Below, piece by piece: positions 8,302 through 16,686 of a stretch of DNA of 64,000 nt. This DNA comes from Clostridium sp. (GTDB lineage: Bacteria > Bacillota > Clostridia > Lachnospirales > Lachnospiraceae). The stretch lies in assembly GCA_023664325.1 (NCBI GenBank), contig JAMPFS010000009.1, positions 1 to 64,000 of the forward strand. Direction: 5' to 3'. The notes beneath the pieces are model-generated. The model was not told the DNA's origin, ran no database searches, and saw only the letters and a program-made list of their open reading frames with translations. How positions within the stretch are numbered: position 1 is the first letter of the stretch; every line of letters begins with the position of its first letter. A program made the translations under genes and the position numbers.

Positions 8302-9279
8302 TCAGGGTGAACGCAACTCATGGTTGAGTTTTCTCTGCTTATCCTTGCATTTCCATAATGCCATGGGGTGCTTCACGATATTGGCAAGTTCACTGCCGCT
8401 TCCAAATATCCGGTCAGGATAAAAGCTCCCCTCTGCAAAGGCTTTCCAGAATAACTCTTCTTCCACTGTAGGTCTCAAAACGGATGCAAGGTAATTTTTC
8501 ACCATCTGCTGTGCAGTATCCAAGTCAAAGTGTTCCCCTCTTCGGAGTACAGGATTCAAATCCCTTTTTATCTGCTGCGATGAAACATCCCCGATATGAT
8601 CCAGTTCAAACTTTGCAGGTGGCTTTTCTGTTCCAATTGCACTATAGAATACTACACATTTTCGGAACATCTCTTCCTCGCTTTCATCAAACAACCCGTA
8701 CTTAACCATGTTGTACATATCATACAGGTCTCTCGGCGCTGTTCTCGTAAGAAGGGCAACTGTTTTTGAAGCAAATATCTCAAGAGGAGCCACTGATCGT
8801 ACCGTAAGAACCTCTTCATTCCAGGGAAGCCTTACTTCTCTTCCTGCTACTGAAAAAATATGGCAGCGAAGCATATAGTTAATCTCAATCTTAAGATTAT
8901 CTTTAACACCACCACAATTCACATACTCATAAACAAATGAATCCAGTGCGTGATAATTCTTCGACTTCGGGCTTAACGTATATCCGTTTGCACCCATATA
9001 CTTATTCATTTTATCCGTAATAATGCTCCTGTCCGCAAGCATATCTTCTCTATCAAGGCATCTGCAATAATCCAAGTCAATATCAACAGAAAGTCTTGGC
9101 AAATCAAATATTGTAAGATTTATGGCTGTACCACCTTTTAAGGCTATACTATTCGACAGAAGTTCATCCGATTCAAAAAACTTCAAAACATCTGCCAGAC
9201 GATATACCTTTTCCAGCGTATCCCTTACAAAACCCAGTTCCTTAGCCATTTTGCCAAGCGTGATTCTATCCCATTGCAT
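8302..9279 (-). CDS. AbiEii/AbiGii-family nucleotidyltransferase toxin
   Basis: Type IV toxin of the AbiE system, in the MNT/DNA polymerase beta-like fold. Motif I is complete: LKGGTAIN (48-54) followed by the metal-binding SVDIDLDY (64-71, Asp66 and Asp68). A KIEINY strand (about 130-135) supplies the third acidic residue, and SKTVALLTRTAPRDLYDMY (171-189) supplies the later conserved Lys, Arg and Asp. AbiEii-type toxins transfer nucleotides to RNA substrates and halt growth during phage infection. ATG 9277-9279 is used; a TTG at 9301-9303 is possible, but the GGAG element lies between the two. It overlaps the antitoxin gene by 14 bp, so translation is coupled. Confidence 0.85.
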   Translation of the reverse strand: MQWDRITLGKMAKELGFVRDTLEKVYRLADVLKFFESDELLSNSIALKGGTAINLTIFDLPRLSVDIDLDYCRCLDREDMLADRSIITDKMNKYMGANGYTLSPKSKNYHALDSFVYEYVNCGGVKDNLKIEINYMLRCHIFSVAGREVRLPWNEEVLTVRSVAPLEIFASKTVALLTRTAPRDLYDMYNMVKYGLFDESEEEMFRKCVVFYSAIGTEKPPAKFELDHIGDVSSQQIKRDLNPVLRRGEHFDLDTAQQMVKNYLASVLRPTVEEELFWKAFAEGSFYPDRIFGSGSELANIVKHPMALWKCKDKQRKLNHELRSP

Positions 9280-10033
9280 TATAATCGCCAACTCCTTTAT
9301 CAATTAGTTTCCTTAACGATAATGGTGTATATAGCTTCCACCGTTTGTTAAATATATGTTCCTGCGGCTCTTTCATCAGGTATCTCTTCGCATCCGATGA
9401 ATACTTTTCACATTCTTCAAAAAAACGTTTGGAAAAATGAAATTCTCCATTTAACTCTTCAAAAAGATATCCACATTTCTGGTACAGAAATCCATTGCTG
9501 TTTCTCATAAGTGCCTCCAGTATCTTCTGCTCATTCAATCCGGGTATCAGCATAAGGCATCTCATCACTTCCTCCAAACCTGCCACTTTTTCAAAATCCC
9601 GAATACTATCTACCACAGTTTGCTCCATTGAGGTAACACACACTCCCTCTCGCTGTACTACATCTATATCGGGCTTACGTTCCACACGCCGATACACCAC
9701 ACCATCATATTCAAAATCCGAAAATCGCTTGTCCGTTGCAACAAAACACTCATAAAATACCTGGCTTGCATATCCGGATACCTCAAAGGCACTATGATGC
9801 GTGATACAAGCATCCGAAAACAGACTGGAACCTATCTGATATCGTGAAAGTATTGGCTGCTTCGTTTCCATGCTGATTACCACATAAAAGTCCCTCTTCA
9901 CCTTTTCGATTAGTCCCTTCTTCTGATATTCATAGATTATCATGTTGGCAGCTCCGGGCGTTCCCACTAGTTCTGTTAGCTGGTCTCTGGAAAAGCAGCC
10001 CCTATCAAGCAAGCTCCCATAGTGCTTCATCAT
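9266..10033 (-). CDS. AbiEi-family antitoxin and autorepressor
   Basis: A 255-residue protein with an N-terminal winged-helix segment (about 1-60, CFSRDQLTELVGTPGAANMIIYEYQKKGLIEKVKRDFYVV region) followed by the AbiEi C-terminal domain. Members bind inverted repeats in their own promoter and neutralise the toxin without a stable protein complex. The ATG follows an AGAGGTGATAG ribosome binding site. The upstream promoter is surrounded by three TTTTCAAAA palindromes that are good candidate operators. The pair stands alone between unrelated genes, as usual for these mobile defence units. Confidence 0.8.
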   Translation of the reverse strand: MMKHYGSLLDRGCFSRDQLTELVGTPGAANMIIYEYQKKGLIEKVKRDFYVVISMETKQPILSRYQIGSSLFSDACITHHSAFEVSGYASQVFYECFVATDKRFSDFEYDGVVYRRVERKPDIDVVQREGVCVTSMEQTVVDSIRDFEKVAGLEEVMRCLMLIPGLNEQKILEALMRNSNGFLYQKCGYLFEELNGEFHFSKRFFEECEKYSSDAKRYLMKEPQEHIFNKRWKLYTPLSLRKLIDKGVGDYNAMG

Positions 10034-10072
10034 CTATCACCTCTTGTTTTGCATTTTACACAATCTATTTTC

Positions 10073-10164
10073 TTTTCAAAATATTTTATGCGTTTTTCAA
10101 AATTTGCATTTTGATTTTAGCACAAACAATATGAATATGCAAATATATTGTGTATTTTTCAAAA
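10073..10164. promoter_or_regulatory. Three TTTTCAAAA palindromes around the abiE-like promoter
   Basis: Nine-base palindromes TTTTCAAAA occur at 10073-10081, 10094-10102 and 10156-10164. The first two lie just downstream of the predicted start site, exactly 21 bp (two helical turns) apart; the third lies upstream of the -35 box. This is the layout expected of an autorepressor that binds cooperatively and occludes the promoter. AbiEi autoregulation is known for the family; the exact sites are inferred. Confidence 0.45.
10114..10142 (-). promoter_or_regulatory. Promoter of the abiE-like operon
   Basis: On the minus strand TTGCAT (complement of 10137-10142) and TAAAAT (complement of 10114-10119) are 17 bp apart, a good vegetative promoter with a start near 10107. 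Confidence 0.6.
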
Positions 10165-10190
10165 CATTTTCATCCCCTCAAACCCGCTCC

Positions 10191-10451
10191 TTATCCAAGA
10201 TACCACAACATCCCCCAGTACCACAATGCCCCAACGATTCCGATTACCGACAGGATCATTCCGATTTTCGTCCGGTACTCTCTTCGTTTTATGATATTCC
10301 ATACAAGACCTGTTACGCCTGCCAGGATACCGGCTGCCGGCAGGCAAAAGAACGACAACAGCGCACTGGCTGCACCGAGCACGATTCCAAGCGTACTAAA
10401 TTTTCGGATTCTTCCACTTTCTATTTCGGTCTGCATTTTTTGATTTTCCAT
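10191..10451 (-). CDS. Small membrane protein, DUF4190-like
   Basis: An 86-residue protein with two hydrophobic segments (about 20-50 and 62-84) joined by a short basic stretch NIIKRREYRTK, and a Gly-rich LGIVLGAASALLS helix. This matches the two-helix DUF4190 architecture of Firmicutes. GAGGAGG precedes the ATG. Function unknown; it lies 117 bp downstream of the ECF sigma/anti-sigma pair on the same strand and may belong to that transcript. Confidence 0.6.
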   Translation of the reverse strand: MENQKMQTEIESGRIRKFSTLGIVLGAASALLSFFCLPAAGILAGVTGLVWNIIKRREYRTKIGMILSVIGIVGALWYWGMLWYLG

Positions 10452-10567
10452 ACATTTTCCTCCTCTTATATTTTCTTCCTCATCGCTTTTCCCTGCTGTA
10501 ACAGCAGTTTTACTGCTTTGGCAAATTGTCCGCCTGTACCTGTATCACCCATGCGGCTCATTTTCTT

Positions 10568-11248
10568 CTACCGCTCCCACAGTATGTTTTCTTCTCCTGT
10601 CTCTTCCTTAATCCACACTACCTTGTCAAAATTCTCCCGCTCCGCCTTATTGAACAGTATACTCTGTTCCTCTTCAATATTGCCGCTCTTTCCCGACACA
10701 TTTTCCCAAAACAGCATGGCCGGACTCGTATAAAGCTCTAAATGGACCACTACATGGGATTTATCGGCATCACTATTGATTGTCTGCTTCTGAAAATCGG
10801 TAATGACTTCCCCCTCCGGCGTATACTGGTTTATCACAATGCTGGCAGCCCCCACGGCACTTCCTTTTCTTATCAGCCACACATCACCATTATCGTCCTC
10901 TCTGACGGCTACCATATCTGCATCTATCACGTCATTCATATCTGACCATCCGTCAAAGAACTTGATTACACCAATTGTTCCTGCCATTCCCAGGCTCACC
11001 AGCAGCACCAGCGCAACGATAATTCCGACCATGATATTTTCCAGCCTGATTCTCCGTTTCACCTGGCGAATCAGCGTATCATCTACTTCTGCCGGAATTG
11101 CCGTTTCTCCCTTCAGCGCCTCATATTCCCGCCTGCACCCGTCACATTCCCTTATATGCGTTTCGACAGCCTCTCTGCTCTTTTGGGAGCAGACGTCGTC
11201 TACATATAACGGAAGCAAATCTTTGATTATGCCACAATTATTCTCCAT
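10568..11248 (-). CDS. Zinc-finger anti-sigma factor
   Basis: A 226-residue membrane-anchored anti-sigma factor. The N-terminal ZAS domain carries H31-x3-C35-x2-C38 in THIRECDGC, the zinc-binding signature of this family, followed by a single membrane helix at about 71-97 and an extracellular C-terminal domain of unknown fold. It should hold the neighbouring ECF sigma factor at the membrane until a signal on the outside releases it. The ATG overlaps the 3' end of the sigma gene by 11 bp, typical of such pairs. Confidence 0.85.
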   Translation of the reverse strand: MENNCGIIKDLLPLYVDDVCSQKSREAVETHIRECDGCRREYEALKGETAIPAEVDDTLIRQVKRRIRLENIMVGIIVALVLLVSLGMAGTIGVIKFFDGWSDMNDVIDADMVAVREDDNGDVWLIRKGSAVGAASIVINQYTPEGEVITDFQKQTINSDADKSHVVVHLELYTSPAMLFWENVSGKSGNIEEEQSILFNKAERENFDKVVWIKEETGEENILWER

Positions 11249-11735
11249 ATCCTTTTTCCTCCATTTCCTTCATGATCTTAAGCCTCGCCCGATGAAAAGT
11301 GACTCTTGCCCAGTTTTCACTCCTGCCGAAAATCTCTCCGATTTTCCGAAAAGGCAATTCTGCAAACACACGCAGCCGAAACACCTCCCGATAGGATTCT
11401 TCCATATGGTCGAGAATCCTTCTCACCAGTTGCGCCTGCTCTTTATTGATGTAATCCTTTTCAATCTGTACCCTGTCGTCCGACAATTCTTCGTTCACTT
11501 CCACTGCCTCAAAATGCTTATTCGTTGTACAATATGTATAAAAGCTGTTCTTCGCAATCTGGCACAGCCATACCCGGATATCACAGTCGCCCCGAAAGCG
11601 GTTCAACGATTTCATTGCCTTAAAAAAAGTTTCCTGCGTAATTTCCTCTGCCACCTCCTTGTTCCGCGACAATGCAAATAAATATAAATAGATATCATGA
11701 AAATATAACCGGTATAATTCTTCTATTGTGTACAC
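11238..11735 (-). CDS. ECF-family RNA polymerase sigma factor
   Basis: Group 4 sigma-70. Region 2 is at about 1-70 (LYRLYFHDIYLYLFAL, then AEEITQETFFKAM) and region 4 at about 105-160 (SYREVFRLRVFAELPFRKIGEIFG, then the recognition helix SENWARVTFHRAR). GTG 11733-11735 is preferred, because CGAGGTGAAAAT lies directly upstream; an in-frame ATG at 11774 adds 13 residues but has no ribosome binding site. It is co-transcribed with its anti-sigma factor. The regulon is unknown; the DUF4190-like gene may be part of it. Confidence 0.85.
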   Translation of the reverse strand: MYTIEELYRLYFHDIYLYLFALSRNKEVAEEITQETFFKAMKSLNRFRGDCDIRVWLCQIAKNSFYTYCTTNKHFEAVEVNEELSDDRVQIEKDYINKEQAQLVRRILDHMEESYREVFRLRVFAELPFRKIGEIFGRSENWARVTFHRARLKIMKEMEEKGYGE

Positions 11736-11822
11736 ATTTTCACCTCGGTTTCCCTCTCCCTTTTGACTCTTCATCTATATGACCGCAAAAAGGACAATTC
11801 GTTACAGCCTTTTTCCAAAATG

Positions 11823-11845
11823 AAAAAAAGCCGGAAATTTCCGAC
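11823..11845 (-). terminator. Intrinsic terminator after the lipid kinase gene
   Basis: On the minus strand GTCGG-AAATTT-CCGGC is followed by T7 (complement of 11823-11829). It lies about 80 bp past the lipid kinase stop and before the sigma factor gene. Confidence 0.65.
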
Positions 11846-11867
11846 ATTCTTTCTTCCTTTTATACCC

Positions 11868-11932
11868 TAGTCATGAGCCAAACTCACTATTTCCAAAACC
11901 CAGTTGTGAAAACTTAGCTTCGCAATTACCTA
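11868..11932. repeat. Short inverted-repeat element, related to the element at 63744
   Basis: The block AACTC, ATTTCCAAAA, CCAGTTGTG at 11881-11908 is nearly identical to 63757-63785, and the right end GCTTCGCAATTACCT (11917-11931) is a variant of the TTTCGCAATCGCCT ends seen at 46336 and 63940. The internal part of the longer copies is missing. The right end reads AGGTAA on the minus strand and supplies the last Arg codon and the stop of the lipid kinase gene. Confidence 0.5.
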
Positions 11933-12939
11933 AGAAACCGCAGACCTGACCTGCACTCCATCTGCGCTTCCCGAATCCGGCAGGGTGTCTCCCCGTCCAT
12001 GTGCAGCCATTGCGGAAACTCCGTCCGAACGGTGATTTTTTTACATCTGTATAACGTGATATTGCGGAAAATGGTGTGCTTTCTGGCATATACCAGCATG
12101 ACAGCCAGTAACAGCTTCCATTTCGGCATATTTTTTACCAGACAGATATCTAACTGTCCGTCCGCAGCATCTGCACCCGGGCAAAATGGAACACCCCCGC
12201 CCTCCTTTTCATGTATCATTGAGACAACAAAAAACAGACCGGGTACTTTCAGCCGTTCCCCGTTATCCATACAGATGACCGCCCTTGAACTCTTCCTCGT
12301 AAAAATCTGCCGGATACCGATAACCACATAGACCAGTTTTCCGAGATGCACTTTATTCAGATATTTCTTCAGCCTGCTGCGGCTTACCTCCTCACAGATA
12401 TCGGCATCATAGCCGATACCGCTGCTGATGATAAATCTTCTGTCTGGCAGATGCCCACTGGTATCCGTGCCTTCCGGCCGATAGGTAATCACGCCATAAT
12501 CTAAAACCAGCTCCTTCTGATGGTGCAGGATTCCATGCACAGCCTGTTCGATATCCCTGCTGATTCCCATGCTTCCCGCAAAATCATTCCCTGAACCGGT
12601 ACGGATACAGGAAAGAACCGTATGCTCAAAAGATTCGATCCCATTTAAAACTGCATTTAGCGTGCCATCACCGCCAAGAACCACGATATGGCAGTCCGGA
12701 ATTTCCTCGGCGGCAGCCGCCTCACTGATATTATGTAAACTTTCTGTTTCCCGGTAACCGCTTCTGTCTCCCGTCAAATCCCGCACAAGCGCTTCTGCCT
12801 CTGCCGCATCGTGCAAAATATGGGATTCATACAATACCTGTTCCCTCTTTAAAATAGGTTCCACCCGGCTCCAAATCTGCATTCCTTTTCCCGAAGATGC
12901 CGCCGGATTGATAATAAAATGATATTTTCGTCTCTCCAT
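11926..12939 (-). CDS. Diacylglycerol kinase family lipid kinase (YegS/DagK type)
   Basis: A 337-residue soluble lipid kinase. The N-terminal domain has the NPAASSGKG nucleotide-binding motif (11-19), the family signature VLGGDGTLNAVLNG (87-100) and RTGSGNDFAGS (about 111-121); the C-terminal domain is the beta-sandwich that ends these kinases. They phosphorylate diacylglycerol or related lipids at the membrane. ATG 12937-12939 is chosen, because TAGGAG precedes it and the family starts just before the I-INPxxG motif; the frame is open further to 13008. The stop lies inside a repeat element, so the last few residues may differ from relatives. Confidence 0.85.
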   Translation of the reverse strand: MERRKYHFIINPAASSGKGMQIWSRVEPILKREQVLYESHILHDAAEAEALVRDLTGDRSGYRETESLHNISEAAAAEEIPDCHIVVLGGDGTLNAVLNGIESFEHTVLSCIRTGSGNDFAGSMGISRDIEQAVHGILHHQKELVLDYGVITYRPEGTDTSGHLPDRRFIISSGIGYDADICEEVSRSRLKKYLNKVHLGKLVYVVIGIRQIFTRKSSRAVICMDNGERLKVPGLFFVVSMIHEKEGGGVPFCPGADAADGQLDICLVKNMPKWKLLLAVMLVYARKHTIFRNITLYRCKKITVRTEFPQWLHMDGETPCRIREAQMECRSGLRFLR

Positions 12940-13082
12940 TTTTTCTCCTACACTGCAAAATCTTTTTTCTGATAGCGGATTCCCGCTGCCACCAGACTGG
13001 CAAACCAAATCCCCAGCCCAAACACATTCCTCTACGCAAAGTGTCCATATAATCAGGCTTTTAGACTCATTTCATGCTTATA

Positions 13083-13907
13083 TCATACCATAATATTCTT
13101 CTTATTTGTATTACTTATTGATACAGGTAAAGAAACCGTAAATGTGGTAACACCATCTTCACAGTGAACCGAAATCCTGCCGCGGTGGTTTTCAACAATC
13201 GTTTTTGCAATGGCAAGCCCTAAGCCATAATGTCCCTGCGCTCGATTTCGTGCCTTGTCTACCCGGTAGAAGCGTTCAAATAATCTTAGCTGCTCCTCTT
13301 CCGAAATCGGTTCTCCTGTATTGCTTACCTGAAAGCGGACATGATGTGCAGTCTTTTGAAGCGTAATAGAAATGTGTCCATGCGCATCGGTATGATTTTG
13401 CGCATTGTCAATTAAAATGGTTAGAACCTGCTGAAGCTGTTCCTTTACCCCAAAGAAAGTCACATCCGGTTCAATATCATAATTCATATCAATTTGTTTT
13501 TCAAAGGCAATACTCTCAAGAGGGAGGATGCGTTCGAGCATGGCATCACTTAAGGAAAATTCGTGTTTTTCCGTATCCGTGTAAGGTGTCTGTTCCAGCT
13601 TTGTCAGTGTAAGCAGCGATTCCACGAGATTCCGCATACAATCACACTCATTCTTAATATAAGTGAGCCATTGGCTGTGACCAATCTGATCCTCCAACAG
13701 TTCACTGTTTGATAAAATGACGGCAATAGGGGTTTTTAATTCGTGACTGACATCCGAGATAAACTGTTTTTGCTTTTCAAAGGCTTCCTCTACCGGGCGT
13801 ACCATCAGACCGGAAATGAGATAAGATAGTATTGCAAAAACAATCAGTCCGGCAATACCCAAAATAACGGAGATAATCAACAACCGCTGGTTGCTTTGAT
13901 TTTCAGC
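13083..13907 (-). pseudogene. Sensor histidine kinase, 5'-truncated
   Basis: The remaining part holds one membrane helix (about 3-27), the H-box with H47 in SDVSHELKTP, and a complete HATPase domain ending in GHYGLGLAIAKTIVENH. The first membrane helix and the extracellular sensor are gone: the frame opens after a TAA near 13905 with AENQSNQRL and has no start or ribosome binding site (a TTG at 13883 is the only candidate). The break meets the start of a MacB-like ATPase remnant on the other strand, so one deletion probably removed both 5' regions and the genes between them. The product is likely absent. Confidence 0.65.
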
Positions 13908-13958
13908 TTAGAAAAGGCGGAAGAAATGGCAGACAGGAATGATGGGAGCGGAAAATAT

Positions 13959-15067
13959 ATGATTGTATTAGAGAATATCTGTAAGACCTATGAGATAGGT
14001 GGTGAGCTGGTAAAGGCGTTAGACCATGCCTCGCTTCGTGTCGGAGATGGCGAGTTTGTCAGCATTATCGGCCGTCGGGAAGCGGAAAATCGACGCTGAT
14101 GAATATGATCGGCTGCCTGGATGTGGCAGATGAAGGAAGCTATTATCTGGACGATATTTCCATTGATGCGTATTCAGAGGAGGAACTGGCATTTGTCCGC
14201 AATCATTTTTCCATAACCCTCTATGGAACGACAGGGGACTATTATGCTATACAGGGACTTACACTTGCCAGAGGCCGTTTTATTAGAAATGTGGATGTGA
14301 ATCAGGCGACATTTGTTGCAGTAATCAATGCCACTGCGGCAGAGGAGCTTTTTGAACGTACGGATGTGGTGGGAGAAGCCATCTCTATTGATGGCTGCAA
14401 ATTTACCGTAATCGGCGTACTTGAAGAGGAGGAGGCGGCAACCGGAAATGTGTCGGAACGCTTAGAAGCCTATATACCATTTACTGCATTATCAAAAGTA
14501 AGCGGTGTGACACGGGAAATTACCAGCTTCTATGTATCCTCTGCCGACGAGGAAAGCATGGATGATGTGGAGACAGAGATTACCGGTTATCTTTACAGGC
14601 GGCTTGGTGATGAGGATGCCTTTTCGGTGATTAATGCTTCCTCCGTCATGGAAGCAATGACCAGTGTGACAGATACCTTAAAGCTTATGTTAGGCGGAAT
14701 TGCCAGTATTTCCCTGCTGGTTGGCGGGATTGGCATTATGAATATCATGCTGGTATCCGTAACGGAGCGGACACGGGAAATCGGAATCCGCAAGGCAATT
14801 GGTGCAGGAAGGAAAATGATTATGGTGCAATTTCTGATTGAGGCTCTTTTTGTCAGTGTCACCGGCTGTCTGCTGGGTATCGGCTTGTCGGTGCTGACAG
14901 TCTTTATCATCAACCATGCCGTCAGCTCGTTCACTGCCGTGATTTCGATAGACGTGGTGCTCGTTGCGATTGGTTTTTCCCTCCTGCTCGGGGTGGTATT
15001 TGGAATGTACCCGGCTTATAAGGCGGCAAATATGCGGCCGATTGATGCGCTGCGGTATATGAATTGA
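13959..15067 (+). pseudogene. MacB-type ABC transporter remnant: frameshifted ATPase joined to permease
   Basis: ATG 13959 starts a MacB/LolD ATPase (IVLENICKTYEIGG). At the Walker A site the sequence GGCCGTCGGG gives a frame break; one more C would restore GPSGSGKSTLMNM. The second frame (from 14099) continues the ATPase to ELAFVRN and then jumps directly into the extracytoplasmic part of the MacB permease (YGTTGDYYAIQGL), ending with the three C-terminal membrane helices of FtsX type (TREIGIRKAIGAG, IDALRYMN). The signature motif, Walker B and the first permease helix are missing, so this is an internal deletion as well as a frameshift. Confidence 0.75.
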
Positions 15068-15094
15068 TATACCATAATTTGTGTAAAAAGAATC

Positions 15095-15688
15095 TCATTG
15101 CCGGAGAATCTGTATCGCAAAAGCGGTAGTTTGAGGCGGTATGCTTGCAGTCATGAAATTCGCATGTTCAACCCGGACACGGAGTCCCGGCACCAATATG
15201 GACAGGGGAAGCCTTCTGCCGGAGGAATCCCGTAAAACGGTATTGGATGACAGGTTAAAACGGATTCTGGAAGAAGGATTTAAACTGCTCATGGTTATGA
15301 TATAGTTTCCACGGTTATTCACTTCCGTGATTCTTCCGGTTGTTGTGGCATTTCGGTTCGAACGCCGGATTACCCGAATCACAAATGCCTGCGCCTGAGG
15401 AGGAATGCTCCTCGTCATAGCCGAGGAAAAACTGGCATCTACGAACATTCCCTGTTCCAACTCACTGACAGGAATATTCCGCCCCCGCTCATCATGAATA
15501 ACCGTATCCCGGTCTGCCACTAACCGAACAAGATCTTCCGGACGGACACAGTCCTGGCAATCGTGATAGGAAATGGTTACAAGTGTGGCATTCCGATCGC
15601 GGCTGATTTCCTCAATTCTTGCAGCAAATACCCGTATCACGTTCTGATTGGGAATCGGAAATGGTAGACGATTTTCGATATGATTCAT
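15095..15688 (-). CDS. Protein of two tandem beta-rich repeats, unknown function
   Basis: A 197-residue protein built from two copies of a 90-residue unit. The paired ends are SIPPQAQAFVIRVIR (about 94-108) and SIPPQTTAFAIQILR (about 182-196); each is preceded by a matching 'h.D.rGR.iPvs.L..G..V.v' stretch (HDERGRNIPVS and RDSSGRRLPLS). The predicted fold is all-beta. There is no signal peptide or membrane segment. I do not recognise the family. It lies 65 bp downstream of the KAS III operon on the same strand, but has its own AGGTG ribosome binding site and may be independent. Confidence 0.7.
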   Translation of the reverse strand: MNHIENRLPFPIPNQNVIRVFAARIEEISRDRNATLVTISYHDCQDCVRPEDLVRLVADRDTVIHDERGRNIPVSELEQGMFVDASFSSAMTRSIPPQAQAFVIRVIRRSNRNATTTGRITEVNNRGNYIITMSSLNPSSRIRFNLSSNTVLRDSSGRRLPLSILVPGLRVRVEHANFMTASIPPQTTAFAIQILRQ

Positions 15689-15753
15689 AAAAACACCTGC
15701 TTTGACTTTATGTTGTCATATTATATAATATGCAATTGCCACAGTATGTTTCC

Positions 15754-16686
15754 CTAATACCGCAGTACCAGTATATTTGCGGTCAGACCTGCGGCTGTTC
15801 CACAGAGCATCACCACATCACCCTTTTGAATTCTGCCGCTTTCTATGGCATCAATCATCGCAACCGGAACAGAAGCGGATACCATATTACCAAACTGACT
15901 CACCTTATCTATGTACTTCCCAGCCGGTATCTTACATCTTTTCATGACCATGCCCAGCGCCTTGCTTGCCTGATGTGGCACTACCATGGCTACATCCTCC
16001 GCCGACAGACCGCTTCCCTGATAACACTCCTCAAACATGCGGGGCAGCTTTTTTGCCGCCAGTGACAGCACCTCTATCCCTTTCATGTCAAACATATACT
16101 CCGCTCTTGTTGCATCACTATAATACTTCGGATGAAAACCTGTCAATCCTCCCCTGATTTCCGTTGCATGCGCTCCCTCAGACCATGTCTTTTGCACAGC
16201 ATATAAAATTCCCGTCTGTGCATCCCTGCTTTTTCCCACTACCACAGCCGCAGCAGCATCGCTGAACAGCTCAAAGCTCTCCTTTTGATTCGGATTTAAG
16301 CCGAGAGACGCCATCTCGCTGGAAACGATTAGCACATTGTGATACCTGCCAGCTTCAATCAGATATGAGACTGTATCCAACGCAGTGATAAAGCTTGTGC
16401 ATGTGGTGTTAATATCCATTGCCGGAATCTCACTGCCTTTTGCAATCTGCTCATGAATCAACGCTGCTGTACAGGGAATCGGCTGAATATCCACTGCCGA
16501 TGCCGCAACGATTAAATCAATCTGCGAAATATCCATATGTGCCTGCTCCAACGCTTTCCTGACTGCCGAAACCGCCATGGAAAGCTGTGTTTCATGCTCC
16601 CCCGCCCGATATCTTATCTGCCCGTCAATATTGACAGTACCCTGCGGTAAATACTTTCCGTACCCAATAATCTCAACATTTCTCAT
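15754..16686 (-). CDS. Beta-ketoacyl-ACP synthase III-like enzyme
   Basis: A 310-residue thiolase-fold enzyme of the KAS III (FabH/OleA) group. The catalytic triad is intact: Cys96 in DINTTCTSF, His238 in VPHQAS and Asn267 in FGNMVSASVP. Such enzymes join an acyl-CoA or acyl-ACP to a malonyl or second acyl unit. It is the last gene of an operon with an adenylate-forming enzyme, a metallo-hydrolase, a dehydrogenase and a glycosyltransferase, and overlaps the preceding gene by 14 bp. Ordinary fatty-acid fabH genes sit with other fab genes, so this one more likely serves a dedicated lipid or polyketide-like product. Confidence 0.85.
   Translation of the reverse strand: MRNVEIIGYGKYLPQGTVNIDGQIRYRAGEHETQLSMAVSAVRKALEQAHMDISQIDLIVAASAVDIQPIPCTAALIHEQIAKGSEIPAMDINTTCTSFITALDTVSYLIEAGRYHNVLIVSSEMASLGLNPNQKESFELFSDAAAAVVVGKSRDAQTGILYAVQKTWSEGAHATEIRGGLTGFHPKYYSDATRAEYMFDMKGIEVLSLAAKKLPRMFEECYQGSGLSAEDVAMVVPHQASKALGMVMKRCKIPAGKYIDKVSQFGNMVSASVPVAMIDAIESGRIQKGDVVMLCGTAAGLTANILVLRY

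Noticed and set aside
10803..11681. Long plus-strand frame across the sigma/anti-sigma genes
   Set aside because: It mirrors two well-supported minus-strand genes, has no ribosome binding site, and its translation has low-complexity Ser/Thr/Pro content.
14593..14934. Minus-strand frame inside the MacB remnant
   Set aside because: It is the antisense of a recognisable permease domain and has no start signals.
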